DNA of 51,626 nt. Origin: Trichomonas tenax (Eukaryota; Parabasalia; Trichomonadida; Trichomonadidae). Made by a program: the position numbers and the translations under genes. The stretch is taken from positions 1 to 51,626 of the forward strand of contig JALKBU010000285.1 of the NCBI GenBank assembly GCA_023091735.1, read 5' to 3'. The notes under the pieces were generated by a model that worked only from the letters and a program-made list of their open reading frames with translations, was not told the origin of the DNA and did not search any database. This document shows, piece after piece, positions 10,098 to 19,839 of this stretch. Within the stretch, counting starts at the first letter, position 1. Every line of letters begins with the position of its first letter.

Positions 10098-10587
10098 AGG
10101 GCTCCACTTTTTTTCTCGTTGACATTTTTGAGTTTTGCGATTTTTAACGAGTAACACCCCTTCCTGGACGAATCTGATAAAACATTTACGTGCTTTTTGT
10201 GGGTGCTGATTCTAGTAGTGCAATCTGTTTCATGATCTTAGCAAGGTATTACTTAATCATGATATGATTACAAACAGAAACCCGTTACAAATCATTAATG
10301 GGCTTCTGTTATGAATCTATTTGATGATTATAACAAATACATCTCACTATTATAGCGTTTGCTCGCCTATTTTTGCTAGAGTTCCCCTAGAAAAATCAAA
10401 AAATAGAAAAGAAAAAATACGCTACGCGCAGGAGTCAAACGGCATTCCTTTGTTCATGCATCAAGCATACCTAAAGTTATGCTACCTCAAGTTCACACAA
10501 AATTTGCTGATGGGTAACATTACATATCAAATTTTCGACTTTACTTGACAAATATCAGATAATAAGTGTCAAAAATAGTGACTTTCG
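10098..10587 (+). repeat. Dispersed ~490-bp repeat, copy A
   Basis: Runs from AGGGCTCCAC to GTGACTTTCG and matches 38316-38793 in the same orientation over its whole length with only a few percent differences by eye. A second, inverted partial copy follows directly in the 38-kb locus. No conserved ORF: the 75-codon frame in copy A is not kept in the other copies. It contains GACTTTACTTGACAAAT, close to the TTTACATGTCA word, which itself occurs five bases after the end. I infer a non-coding interspersed repeat present in many copies genome-wide. Confidence 0.8.
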
Positions 10588-11053
10588 TTATTTTACATGT
10601 CAAAATTCTATGAAATCTCATGGAGGCATGGAGATCCTCAAGTTAAATAGACAAGCAAATGCTATTCACATACTCAGCACCACCTGAAAAGCACCAATTT
10701 CTTATTAAAATAAATGGAAATACTAAATAAGTTAAATTATTGCTTTTTTAAAAATACAAAAACAGAGTCTCATATTCTTAAAATAATAATCTATAATCAC
10801 ACTGTTTATAAATGTATTAATTATAATTGATTTTGTTAATATACTTATAAATTCTGCGATTTAATATAGGCTACATCTAATTTGATGGAAAAGTATTATA
10901 TACTGGACGAATAAATAATTTATTATCAGCTGTAGTTAACTGAAACTCATATCTTAATTCAATATTTTCATTAAATTGCTCTTCAGGTTGAGCAACACAT
11001 AATTTTCTGGTATAATTAATAATATTATGATGGATTGTTTCTACTAGAAAATA
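10588..11053. other. Intergenic, AT-rich
   Basis: Begins with TTTACATGTCA at 10592-10602. The minus strand around 10860-11040 has short coding-like stretches that may belong to the decayed virus-like cluster to the right, but no frame is long enough to call. Confidence 0.35.
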
Positions 11054-11488
11054 TCAATATTTGGTATTACAATTAGAAAATTTTGTATCTGAGCCTTTAT
11101 AAGTAGACCATAATATTATTTCACTAATAGTATAACCATCATTCCATTCCATATTATCGTTTTGTCCAACTTTTCCAGCCAATAATAAAACATCTGTTTT
11201 AATGTTAATACTATTGAAAAATCTTAATTTCATTGTTTCAACATTATTTCTTAGTATACTATTTCTTACATTACTTATTTCATCATCTACATAACTGTTA
11301 GTTGTAAAATTATCTGATAATATATTTGGTAATGTACCATCAGCATCCATTTCTTTAATTTTATCAGCAATTTGTTCTTTAATTTCTTCAACAATTTCTC
11401 CGTTGTTAATAATTTTGTTAATTATTTGTGTTTTAGTCACCGAAGATTTTTTCATTGTATTAATTTCATTAATTATTTTTGCTAACAT
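11054..11488 (-). CDS. Maverick/Polinton-like ORF, coiled-coil protein
   Basis: 144 residues from an ATG at 11486-11488 in very AT-rich DNA. The N-terminal half is heptad-like and charged (IVEEIKEQIADKIKEMDADG); the C-terminal part (..GYTISEIILWSTYKG..) has no known motif. No catalytic site is visible. Composition and neighbourhood (a stop-ended fragment just upstream on the same strand, a fibre-like C-terminus at 14.2 kb, an ORF with viral-type promoter repeats at 13.4 kb) suggest a structural protein of an integrated Maverick/Polinton-like element. It could itself be truncated. The function assignment is inference from context. Confidence 0.5.
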   Translation of the reverse strand: MLAKIINEINTMKKSSVTKTQIINKIINNGEIVEEIKEQIADKIKEMDADGTLPNILSDNFTTNSYVDDEISNVRNSILRNNVETMKLRFFNSINIKTDVLLLAGKVGQNDNMEWNDGYTISEIILWSTYKGSDTKFSNCNTKY

Positions 11489-11536
11489 TTTAATAAAAAT
11501 AAAAATTATAATTATGATTTTTAATTATTTTTGAAA

Positions 11537-11688
11537 TCAGTTAAGCAAACTTTCCAAATCGTCTGGATTTGGTTCATTAGAATTATTGGTTGGTGCTTTT
11601 CCTGGTTTTGTTGGTGATGTTTTTGATGATTTCTAGTATTCAATGATTAAAAGTAACAATTCTTGCAGTTCTTGTGTATATAGTCAAA
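11537..11688 (-). pseudogene. C-terminal fragment of a second Maverick-like protein
   Basis: A minus-strand frame reads a Leu-rich segment (ELQELLLLIIEY), one TAG at 11633-11635, then a Lys/Pro/Thr linker and an acidic end (NEPNPDDLESLLN), and stops at TGA 11537-11539. It lies about 50 bases upstream of the coiled-coil ORF on the same strand, the close spacing seen in viral-type gene clusters. The 5' part is missing. Confidence 0.45.
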
Positions 11689-12344
11689 ATTGATTGAAAC
11701 AAGTAGAAATTCTAGGCTGCATTGACTCGATATATGCATGCTTGGGTGGGCTGAATAACATCTGGCTAAAAAATAGTGATTAATAATTACTCAAACTAAA
11801 GACACCATCTCAATTAAGGAGCTTATTTGATGTGATTAATATACTGGTGAATCAACGAAATATTCAACGAAAATCCATTGATAGATTAGTCACAACATGT
11901 TGAATTAAAACAAATTGCATCATCAATAGGAAGATAATTTAATATTCAATGCAAAATATTGAATATTTTGCATTTTTTAAGGAAATGGATGGAATGTGAG
12001 ATGTGGTGTTATATAAATATTTGAATTGAATCCAAGATACATGTTTCGGTTGGGATTCCGTTATACGTATTTGATTTGATAAATATAATTTGTTAAAATA
12101 GTTTAATATAGACATACCAAACTCCCTCAAATTTCTTGCCTGATGGATTATATAATATAGAGAACCTATATAGCAAAAATAATTGAAATCAAAAAATAAA
12201 AAATACGTTTTAATTCAAACAATTCATTGCCCAAAAAGACCTTTTGTTGTGTGATCTTTCCCATAGCTAAGCAATTGATTTTCCATAATTCAAAATGTGA
12301 AAAATATACGTAAACTTAGCTATGTGACTAAAAAATTTGGCAAC
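11689..12344. other. Intergenic
   Basis: AT-rich spacer between the Maverick-like fragments and the 3' end of the small membrane protein gene. I see nothing reliable; the short frames on both strands look random. Confidence 0.4.
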
Positions 12345-12659
12345 TTACAAAACTTCCGGTTTCTGCATTGGGTACTCATTCAATTGAACAGTTGCTGGCT
12401 GATAAATTTGAGGTTCCGAAGTTTGAGGAAAAGCATTTTGTTCACTGGTAATTGCATACACTGCCGGAGCTTGTGGGATTTGTTTATTATCTTTTTGTTT
12501 GCGGCAACTTTTAATGCAATTGTAAACCAAATAAATCACTCCAGCGAAGAAAATAGCGATGCAGAACACTGCAAAACCTGTGTTGGGGAAGATTTTGTTC
12601 GGGTGATAGGACTTAACGCCGAGTGAAATCGACCTCAAAACATGAAGTAAATATGTCAT
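12345..12659 (-). CDS. Small single-pass membrane protein, unknown
   Basis: 104 residues from the ATG at 12657-12659. A basic N-terminus is followed by one strong membrane segment at about residues 28-50 (GFAVFCIAIFFAGVIYLVYN), a Cys/Lys/Arg stop-transfer (CIKSCRKQK) and a polar Pro/Gln/Tyr tail of ~50 residues with motifs such as EPQIYQPA and NEYPM that could be endocytic signals. Trichomonad surface proteins often end this way, so it could be the C-terminal remnant of a larger protein, but the ATG directly follows a promoter-like stretch on the coding strand (TGACATTTACATGACA). The opposite-strand ORF over the same bases is a shadow. Confidence 0.5.
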   Translation of the reverse strand: MTYLLHVLRSISLGVKSYHPNKIFPNTGFAVFCIAIFFAGVIYLVYNCIKSCRKQKDNKQIPQAPAVYAITSEQNAFPQTSEPQIYQPATVQLNEYPMQKPEVL

Positions 12660-13275
12660 GTAAATGTCAGTTTTTGTAAAACAAACTCATTATTAATACT
12701 CCCTCTTTTAGCAATAGCTTCCCCATATACTATAATATATGTAAAATTTTCAAATCGAACTATAGTTCTGTATATAAAACAAAATTATCAAATTGGTTTT
12801 TTGACTAGGTACTCGAATAGATGCTTCTCCACATGCAATTTTATTATATTATTTTAAACAATTTTAGTATTAATCAATATTTAACAGAAATAAATAGTAT
12901 GTTCATTTTATTTCTAACTTATAATGGTTTTACAATTAGACTATAACTTCTCCACGGATCTCCATATATTATCATTTGACTATTTTCAAAATATAGGATT
13001 ATATACTAAATTCGAACTGATATTGCTATATATAGCTTATATTGACATTTCACTTTAATAGAATTGTCTTCGCATACTATAGTGTATATTAGATTTTAAT
13101 GATTTTTCTTATTTTCATTGTGAATAAAGAATATCAGATATTATTATCAAAAACCTAAATTGGATTGAAATAAACCTGCAAAGCATTTAATCAAACAAAA
13201 ATATAGTTAAAGCCAAACAAAAAGAATATTATTGACGTGAGTAGTAAATGTAGGGGGCTGGTTGCCAGTTTTTGT
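12660..13275. other. Intergenic, very AT-rich
   Basis: About 600 bases of low-complexity AT-rich DNA. The first bases hold the promoter of the small membrane protein (-). No gene seen. Confidence 0.45.
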
Positions 13276-13384
13276 AACTATATATAGTGGGGACAATAAC
13301 TAATATATATAGTGGGAAAAAACTATGTTAATTTTTTTATTATTTAATTTTTTAATTAGTATAAAAGCAACTATATATAGATGG
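13276..13384 (+). promoter_or_regulatory. Triple CTATATATAG repeat before the Maverick-like ORF
   Basis: AACTATATATAGTGGG (13276-13291), AATATATATAGTGGG (13302-13316) and AACTATATATAGATGG (13369-13384) are three near-identical words, the last one running into the ATG at 13381. CTATATATAG is a perfect palindrome. The motif is not seen before the host genes of this window, so it is probably a promoter proper to the integrated element. Confidence 0.45.
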
Positions 13385-13967
13385 TAACAATCCCACCCGA
13401 GCAAATGAATAAATACATTAAAAAGTCAATTAAGGACTTTGAAAAACAAGAATCTAAAGATGAGTCAATACCTCAACGATTAGGTCGTGGTCTAAATCCT
13501 GAATGGATTAAAGAACAATTTAATAATGAAGGTTGTGAATTAATAAATGAATATGAAAATTGTAATTCAAAAATGACATATAAATATGATGGAAAGATGT
13601 ATATAACAACATGGAAAAGATTCCAAAAAGGAGATTTTGAACATAAACGACTAAAACTTTCTGACAATTAAAGTAATAGATGAACCAAAAGAAGATGGAA
13701 TTAGTATTTACTGTTATAAAAAAGTAAATGGTAAAAACGGAAAGGTGAATAGAAAAGTTTTAAATCCTGATTACATAAAACTGAAACTTTGATTATAGAG
13801 TATTTGATTGTGAAAACATCAAAAGTATAGTATTTACCTTAAAGTTCAAATCAGCAGCAACAATTAGTGATGTAATTAGTGCTTTAAATCAAGTACCAAC
13901 ATATGGATGGTTTGAAGGTTTAACAAAATTTAATGATTATACTTATCAACTTCGCTGGGGAACTTAA
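13381..13967 (+). pseudogene. Maverick-like protein gene with two frameshifts
   Basis: From the ATG at 13381 a charged frame (..SIPQRLGRGLNPEWIKEQF.., ..YDGKMYITTWKRF..) ends at a TAA at 13669-13671. The next frame immediately continues (TIKVIDEPKEDGISIYCYKK) to a TGA near 13789. The third frame continues (FDYRVFDCENIKSIVFTLKF.. to ..YTYQLRWGT) and stops at 13965-13967. The pieces join to ~195 residues of one AT-rich, Lys/Asn-rich protein, so two single-base indels have broken it. The family is unknown to me by function. Very AT-rich codon use and viral-type neighbours point to a Maverick/Polinton-like element. Confidence 0.6.
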
Positions 13968-14003
13968 AAAAACTAACTTAGTTTTATTTTTATTCTTACA
14001 TAA

Positions 14004-14063
14004 ATGAGCCAAAAAGTAACGACAAGAGTCAGTTATAAACATTTGGCTAAACTATACCGCTAG
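14004..14063 (+). pseudogene. Start of the next Maverick-like gene, cut after 19 codons
   Basis: ATG at 14004 begins a basic peptide (MSQKVTTRVSYKHLAKLYR) that ends at TAG 14061-14063, 36 bases after the preceding stop. It resembles the first residues of a longer gene in the same cluster; the rest has been lost. The stop lies inside a perfect hairpin. Confidence 0.35.
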
Positions 14064-14072
14064 GTATAGTTT
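14049..14072. terminator. Perfect 10-bp hairpin
   Basis: AAACTATACC-GCTA-GGTATAGTTT is a perfect inverted repeat with a 4-base loop, located 80 bases after the stop of the broken Maverick-like gene. It could form a transcript-end hairpin or be a junction left by insertion or deletion. Confidence 0.3.
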
Positions 14073-14193
14073 ATCAAAATGTTAAATATACCGCGTAAAC
14101 AAGCTAATTCTTTTAAAATTTACTTTTTTATAACTTCTAATAAAAATATAAATTCAAAAATATATATAAAAATATAAACAATAAAAATATTTT

Positions 14194-14287
14194 TTAAGCA
14201 GTTCTATACCAAGCATACACAGTAATGTACGGTGGCATGTAATCTGTTCCAGAACCTGTGCTATAAGTATTTACAAAAATAATAATC
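14194..14287 (-). pseudogene. C-terminus of a fibre/tail-collar-like protein
   Basis: A minus-strand frame, open from a TAG at its upper end, encodes a peptide ending TGSGTDYMPPYITVYAWYRT-A and stopping at 14194-14196. The ending MPPYITVYxWxRTA is characteristic of fibre or tail-collar proteins of phages and Polinton-like viruses. Only ~30 residues remain here. Confidence 0.5.
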
Positions 14288-14297
14288 TATTTATTAA

Positions 14298-14414
14298 TTA
14301 AATTTCATAACCAATTTCTGAATCTTCATCTTTAGATTTCTTTTGAAATCTTAGGTTCTTTTGTCTACCAGCAGCCAACGCAGCTAATTGTTTTTCTGTA
14401 CACTTTCTTTTAGG
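14298..14414 (-). pseudogene. C-terminal fragment of a basic Maverick-like protein
   Basis: An open minus-strand frame of 38 codons (PKRKCTEKQLAALAAGRQKN.. then ..KKSKDEDSEIGYEI) ends at TAA 14298-14300. It lies directly upstream of the fibre-like fragment on the same strand. Small Lys-rich 'TEKQLAALAAGR'-type proteins are plausible virion or DNA-binding components, but I cannot name the function. Its 5' end is cut by a TGA at 14415-14417. Confidence 0.4.
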
Positions 14415-14827
14415 TCAACAAAGCACTTTATAACTATGATTTAAAGAAATATGATGTTTGCGTATCTTCAATATAATCTCCATGAATTTGTTTAGAAGAA
14501 TCCTGTGTTGAATGTTGATTTTAGAATGATTTTCACATTTGTTAATCACACAATTAAGTTTGAAAAAAAAGAAAACCAAACTTTTAAAGCATTCTGAATC
14601 AGAAAGTATAGATGCATTGAAGAAAGGATGAAACATTAGAAGAAAGCATATCATAGAATATAGAAAAAGAATAATAAAGCAAGGAATAGCAATAGATCAA
14701 AGAATGAAATATCAAGAGATTAAAGCCTCTATATTTCTAGAGAATACCCATAACAAGATAGAAACAAAAGCGCAAAGCATGCTTCAATAAAGATCATATG
14801 TATATTAATTGAAAAAATGCAGAATAT
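14415..14827. other. Intergenic, purine-rich plus strand
   Basis: The plus strand is rich in A and G. A degenerate unit (GAGAATACCCATAACAAGATAGAAAC near 14,735) has two relatives further right, near 14,893 and 15,020. No gene is supported; the minus-strand ORFs here are composition artefacts. Confidence 0.4.
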
Positions 14828-14890
14828 GAGTGTGAAATTCAATAAAAATCGCTTTTTTCACACTCAGGATTAAAGTTTAAAAAAGCGATT
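14828..14890. other. Interlocked inverted repeats (pseudoknot topology)
   Basis: GAGTGTGAA (14828-14836) pairs with TTCACACTC (14857-14865). AATCGCTTTTTT (14847-14858), lying in the loop of the first stem, pairs perfectly with AAAAAAGCGATT (14879-14890). The two stems share only two bases. In RNA this would be an H-type pseudoknot or a two-state switch; in DNA it could be a protein-binding or cruciform site. It sits ~320 bases before the CK1 start. Confidence 0.55.
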
Positions 14891-15124
14891 TATAAGAGAG
14901 ATAATAGGGATAACAACAAAACAAAGAACTCTTCAATATATAGCATCAAATTTCTGGTAGATAATAGAATGAGAGAGAAATTCTTAAAGCAAATCTCAAA
15001 AAAAAGCAATGTATAACAGAGATAATAGCCATAACAAGACAGAAGTAGCAGAATATAGAACGGAATAATGAGGAAATGTATGGAAATAGAGAAATCACTG
15101 GTTTCGGATTGAACTATCTGACAC
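14891..15124. other. Degenerate repeat units upstream of the CK1 gene
   Basis: AGAGATAATAGGGATAACAACAAAAC (near 14,893) and AGAGATAATAGCCATAACAAGACAGA (near 15,017) are related to the unit near 14,735. Spacing is roughly 120-160 bases, which suggests an old tandem duplication. Confidence 0.4.
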
Positions 15125-15196
15125 AAAAGTGACAGAGCATTTGCTAAGAAAAGATATTATAAACGAAAATGTAAGAAATTCCGGTGAAAAGTGACA
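15125..15196 (+). promoter_or_regulatory. Two AAAAGTGACA motifs before CK1
   Basis: AAAAGTGACA at 15125-15134 and at 15187-15196; the second ends 15 bases before the ATG at 15212. The same 10-mer or its reverse complement lies within 60 bases of other starts in this window. Because GTG of the second copy opens an upstream in-frame extension, the motif also argues for the ATG at 15212 as the true start. Confidence 0.5.
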
Positions 15197-15211
15197 AATA
15201 TCGCCTCCAGA

Positions 15212-17128
15212 ATGATGGAGGCAATCATCGGTGGAGAGTATAAAACGGTGAAAAAGATCGGCCAGGGAAGCTTCGGCAAGATATTCATCGTCGAGAGCCT
15301 GAAAAACGGGAATCAGTATGCGGCCAAGCAGGAAAACGCTGATGCGCCCATTCCGCAGCTGCTTTTCGAATCGAGACTATACAAAATCATGTCAGGATCG
15401 ACAAATGTGCCACGCATTCACGGCCATTTTTTCGAGCCTCTCCACAACACAATAATCATCGATTTACTCGGGAAATCGCTTGAAGAGTACCTAAATAGAT
15501 GCAACAGAAGGATGTCGATAAAGACGGTCTTGATGCTTGTTGACCAAATGCTGACCTCTATTGAGTTCTTCCACCAGAAAAATTACATTCATCGCGATAT
15601 TAAACCAGACAACTTTGTGATGGGCCTAGACGAAAACTTCAACAAATTGTTCATCATTGATTACGGTTTGGCGAAAAAATACAGAGATCAACACACGCAC
15701 GAACATATTCCTTACATAGAAGGAAAATCCTTAACTGGAACAGCTCGCTACGCGTCTATAAACGCATTGTCGGGCTGTGAACAGTCGAGAAGAGACGATA
15801 TGGAAGCTATCGGATATGTGATGATTTATTTATTGAAAGGACAACTTCCGTGGATGGGAATTGACGCTGCAACGAACCAAGAAAGATACAGAAAGATCGC
15901 TGAATGCAAGAAAAACACGCCTTTAGAAAAACTTTGCGAAAATTTACCAAAAGAAATCATTATTTACATGAAAAAGGTAAGGAGTCTGAAATTCACTGAA
16001 AAGCCACAATATGCAGCCTACAGGAAACTCTTTAGGACACTTTTTAATGACTTAAAATTCATGTACGATTATCAATACGACTGGACACCAAGAAAAGCAG
16101 AGCCTGATGTTCCTCCACAGAAGTTCATCAAGAAGAAAGGAAATGAAGCGGTAAAGATAAGAAGACCATCAATGGAAGCAGTTTTCAGTGGAGAAAGGCG
16201 AAATAGATCTGAAGAAGCACTTAAAACGATCGACTTCGACAATGAGGAAATCGAAGCGCCAAAGAATCCAGTTGCTTTGCATCAAATTGAATCTAATGAT
16301 TTAATTGATTCAAGCAATGATGTTGAGACTCTGCTTAAGCTGCCAAAGAAGGTAGCGAAGCATGTGAAGAAGTCTGGTGGTATGGAGAAGCTTGCGAAAG
16401 CATCCAAGTCGAAATCAAAGGAAGAAAAAGCATCAAACGACCAGAAACTCAAGACAAAAGAGAAACCTATTATAGTTCCTGTAAATCTCGAACGGCAGAG
16501 ATCATATGACAGAATTAACACAATAGAGAAGCCAATTTACACAATCGACAATAAAATTAATCATCACAGTAACCAAAATGAGAGAATCAACACTTACGAG
16601 CCTCCGGATACTAACGACAAAATGCTTTTCAGAGATAGAGTTAAATCCAATGAAAGATATAACTTGAATCATCACAAAGAAATTGAACCAAGGAATCATT
16701 TGCATGTCGAAGAAAAGCCTTCATACAGTTTCGATGATAAGGAAGAAAAACCTTCTTACTTGAGAGAACTCGATGGATTGCTCGCTAAAGCCAGAACAAA
16801 GATAAGCAGCTCATCGAACTCGAGGCCTTCTAATGCATCAAACCCAACAGCATTCAAGAAAGCCAAAGATCCGCCAGTTATGCATCTTCCACCACCTCCG
16901 ATATTAGAGGAAGAAAGAGACAATCATGTCAAGAAACAGCACAGAGTTCACAAGCATTCACGACCAACAGAAGAACCACCTGCTGAACAGGTTGTTCCGC
17001 AGAAAGTTGTCAAAGCAAAGCCCAAACCAGAGCCGGAGAGAATCGAAATCGAACTGAGCGATGATGAACCGATGACAACTGTCGATGAATTCCTCATGAG
17101 AAGAGGTCTCCTCAAGAGGAAGAAATAA
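15212..17128 (+). CDS. Casein kinase 1 family Ser/Thr kinase with long basic tail
   Basis: 638 residues. The kinase domain fills about residues 10-290: glycine loop GQGSFGKIF (17-25), ATP Lys39 in AAKQE, catalytic HRDIKPDN (127-134) and the metal-binding DYG (150-152) where most kinases have DFG. The CK1 signature follows: TGTARYASINALSGCEQSRR and a GQLPWMG loop. All catalytic residues are present, so it should be active. The remaining ~340 residues are low-complexity: Lys/Glu-rich, Pro-rich (HLPPPPILEEE) and basic at the very end (RRGLLKRKK), likely for localisation or substrate docking. CK1 is a much expanded family in trichomonads. The ATG at 15215 is equally possible. Confidence 0.93.
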   Translation: MMEAIIGGEYKTVKKIGQGSFGKIFIVESLKNGNQYAAKQENADAPIPQLLFESRLYKIMSGSTNVPRIHGHFFEPLHNTIIIDLLGKSLEEYLNRCNRRMSIKTVLMLVDQMLTSIEFFHQKNYIHRDIKPDNFVMGLDENFNKLFIIDYGLAKKYRDQHTHEHIPYIEGKSLTGTARYASINALSGCEQSRRDDMEAIGYVMIYLLKGQLPWMGIDAATNQERYRKIAECKKNTPLEKLCENLPKEIIIYMKKVRSLKFTEKPQYAAYRKLFRTLFNDLKFMYDYQYDWTPRKAEPDVPPQKFIKKKGNEAVKIRRPSMEAVFSGERRNRSEEALKTIDFDNEEIEAPKNPVALHQIESNDLIDSSNDVETLLKLPKKVAKHVKKSGGMEKLAKASKSKSKEEKASNDQKLKTKEKPIIVPVNLERQRSYDRINTIEKPIYTIDNKINHHSNQNERINTYEPPDTNDKMLFRDRVKSNERYNLNHHKEIEPRNHLHVEEKPSYSFDDKEEKPSYLRELDGLLAKARTKISSSSNSRPSNASNPTAFKKAKDPPVMHLPPPPILEEERDNHVKKQHRVHKHSRPTEEPPAEQVVPQKVVKAKPKPEPERIEIELSDDEPMTTVDEFLMRRGLLKRKK

Positions 17129-19839
17129 TAGATTTTCATTTATATATGTTTTGTTTGTAAATAATATTTTGAAACGCGAAAATCAAACTCAATATTTAAT
17201 TTTAAAAAATTAAAACAGAGAACTAGAAATAAACCAATCGAACCTGATTCAATTTGTTCCAATCTGCTAATTAATCTAATATCATAAGAATAAATTTGAA
17301 TAAATTTTTTTTGCTTAAAGAATAAAAATCACATGAGATCTTTACAATGGCAAAATAAATCACAGACAAATAAATATGTAGCTGCCATAAATAGAAAAAA
17401 AAATATTAAAAAAAAAACATTCAAAAAGAAAATAAATTAATGGATATTCATCAAAGAGTGAAAGTGGAATGAGTTATAAAGAGTGAATTAAAAAGGAAGA
17501 ATATAGAAATTAAATATTTCTTTATAAAAAGAAAATGAATCGATAATGATTCATGCACTAATGTAATTGGATCGAACTAATAGGAATTAGTTGAAAAGTA
17601 AATCTAATAAAGAATAAAACTCCTGTGTGTTAGTTTTTTGTTCTAAAAAATGCCGCCTCATACAGGTTCTTGTCATCCCAAAGTCAGACAAGGCTGAAAA
17701 TATAATCAGAGGCAATTGAAATACAGACTTTGTTTCTTCCTTTTGGACTTATGGTCAGAAAACAAAAGTGACAGAACCCATTTTTGCAAAAAGTGTAACT
17801 ACTTTTTTCTTCGAGACATAACACGAGCTGTATCATCTTTTGGATGCATATGATCTAAATTTTTGAACAAAATTCTTCAAAACCGATTTTTCAAATCATT
17901 TCATCAAATATTAAATTTAAAAAATGAATTTTGGAAGCCCAAAATGATGTTGATGAGATATAGGTAATGAATATAATGTAATTTTCGGTGATTTGTCGAA
18001 AAAGGAGTGATATTTGAAAATTGAATAAAAATTAATAATGAGGCTTAATATTATGATATCTGTAGTGTTCTTCGTGTTGTTTTCGATTACGAAAACAGTT
18101 TTTGTCTGAACTAAAAAATTAAATGTTTGTAACGATCAAAATGAACGGTTTTTTGATATATTGTCTTGCATTGACTTCAAATCTAAGTTTCTTAGTAAAT
18201 TTTCGACTATGAAAATAAAAATGCCTTAAATGTCCTATAAATTACCACTAAACTCTGTCTAACAAGCGGCAAAATTAATATCAATAAAAATTTCCATCAA
18301 TTTGTCACTTTTCATTGAAAAAATTATTCAACATTTTTAAGTTTAAACTTATTATATGAAAAAACAACTGTAGATAATAAAAATTACACATCAAACATTT
18401 ATAATTCAATTATAGTGATCACAAAAATAGGATCGAGAACTTTACAAAAATTTTGAGAAGCTTGAAAACACATTTTCCAAAATAATACACAAAGCATGTT
18501 GATGAGTATAATTTATTAAAGAAATTTTGAATGCCTTATTTTTTGAAAAAGTGGTGAAAAATATTATTAGTTCATTATATTCTAGATATTATTTCCAGCT
18601 ATTTTAGAAAATTTTTTAACAAAAAGTTTCGCTTTGGAGCTTTTTAACATCATAAATCGTACTTACATATGTAATCATATTGATGTATACGTTCAAAACT
18701 GGGTTTTTCCAAACAAATTCATTTTCAAATAAATATATCGCTTTATTTTTGTCTTTTATTTTTGCCAATCTAAATTATAGCAGATTGCTTATATCACAAA
18801 TCCGATAATTTTGATTTTTGCCATCAATCCATAATTTTTCATAAAATATAGATATATCTCCTTCATTCTTTGCCATATTATTCTGCATACATATTGAAAC
18901 ATATAGGCAATAGTTTTATGGTTGCAATCAGTTTGTGGAACAACTTTCCATAACCAAGACTTTTATTTAAAATCCCCACGTTTTGTTAAAAATTTTGAGA
19001 ATTACATTTTTCAATGAAGTTTTTGCGTAATTTAACAAAAATAAAAATTCCAAAAAGAAAATCACATTATTTAAGGTTCGGAAGAGGGATGGATAAGTTT
19101 TTGCATCCCCAATACTTTGGGAAAAAGTGGGATCTATAAATAATGGGAGGCACTTTATTTTAAATAGAATACATTTCTACATCATTAATTCGATTTGTAC
19201 GATTATTTTCTGACGATCTTTGACAAATAAAATATAGTTTAAAATTTACTTGCCAAACATTCGTTTTACTTGACAAACGAGACCGTTTACTATTTAATGA
19301 TGGCATCACTCATGAACTGATTTGAGGTGAATATCATGACGTAAAAGCTGCTTACAGCAGTTCAAACATAAATAAAAACTCAGCTGCAGCGAATTTGCTT
19401 AGTTTTTCTCGAGAAAGCGCCCAAAATTATTGGATTTTATACCCCAAATCAATATTCAGCATCCTAAACTAGCTTGGCATGTCATACACTTAGTTGCATT
19501 CTCTCAAATACCATCTCTTGATCCTTAAAGCCCTATAATCTAGGCTTCAATATTTATTGTTTAACATTCATGTTTAAATTATTTCCCAACTTACCCGAGC
19601 ACACCATGAAAGTCGAAATACTCAAGAATTTTCCTACCTTTCAATGCACATTGCATATTTATTCTTTTAATCTTTTCTTTTTCTTTGTTATTTAGTAAAT
19701 ATATGCTTATTGTAGTATTTTTAATCAAAATTAACTTTACAAAAAAGATATTTATGGATAGATTATTTTAAAAAATAATAGGATCGCAAAATTGAATACT
19801 TTATCTTTTCAATTCCTTTCAATTTTGCGATAATATTAT
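17129..19839. other. 2.7-kb gene-free region
   Basis: No supportable gene on either strand. AAAAGTGACA occurs at 17764-17773 and GTCACTTTT at 18304-18312 without an ORF beside them. A slightly GC-richer patch at 17650-17790 (CCTCATACAGGTTCTTGTC..) and another at 19075-19150 stand out from the AT-rich background. They could be non-coding RNA or gene debris, but I cannot identify them. Confidence 0.4.

Noticed and set aside
10420..10490. B-box-like word GTTTGACTCC followed by a T-run on the minus strand of the dispersed repeat, suggesting a tRNA-derived SINE
   Set aside because: The expected T-stem does not pair (only one of five positions) and the A-box-like match is weak, so RNA polymerase III origin is unsupported.
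12297..12626. 109-codon plus-strand ORF
   Set aside because: The minus strand gives a coherent membrane protein with a stop-transfer and polar tail; the plus frame is its shadow.
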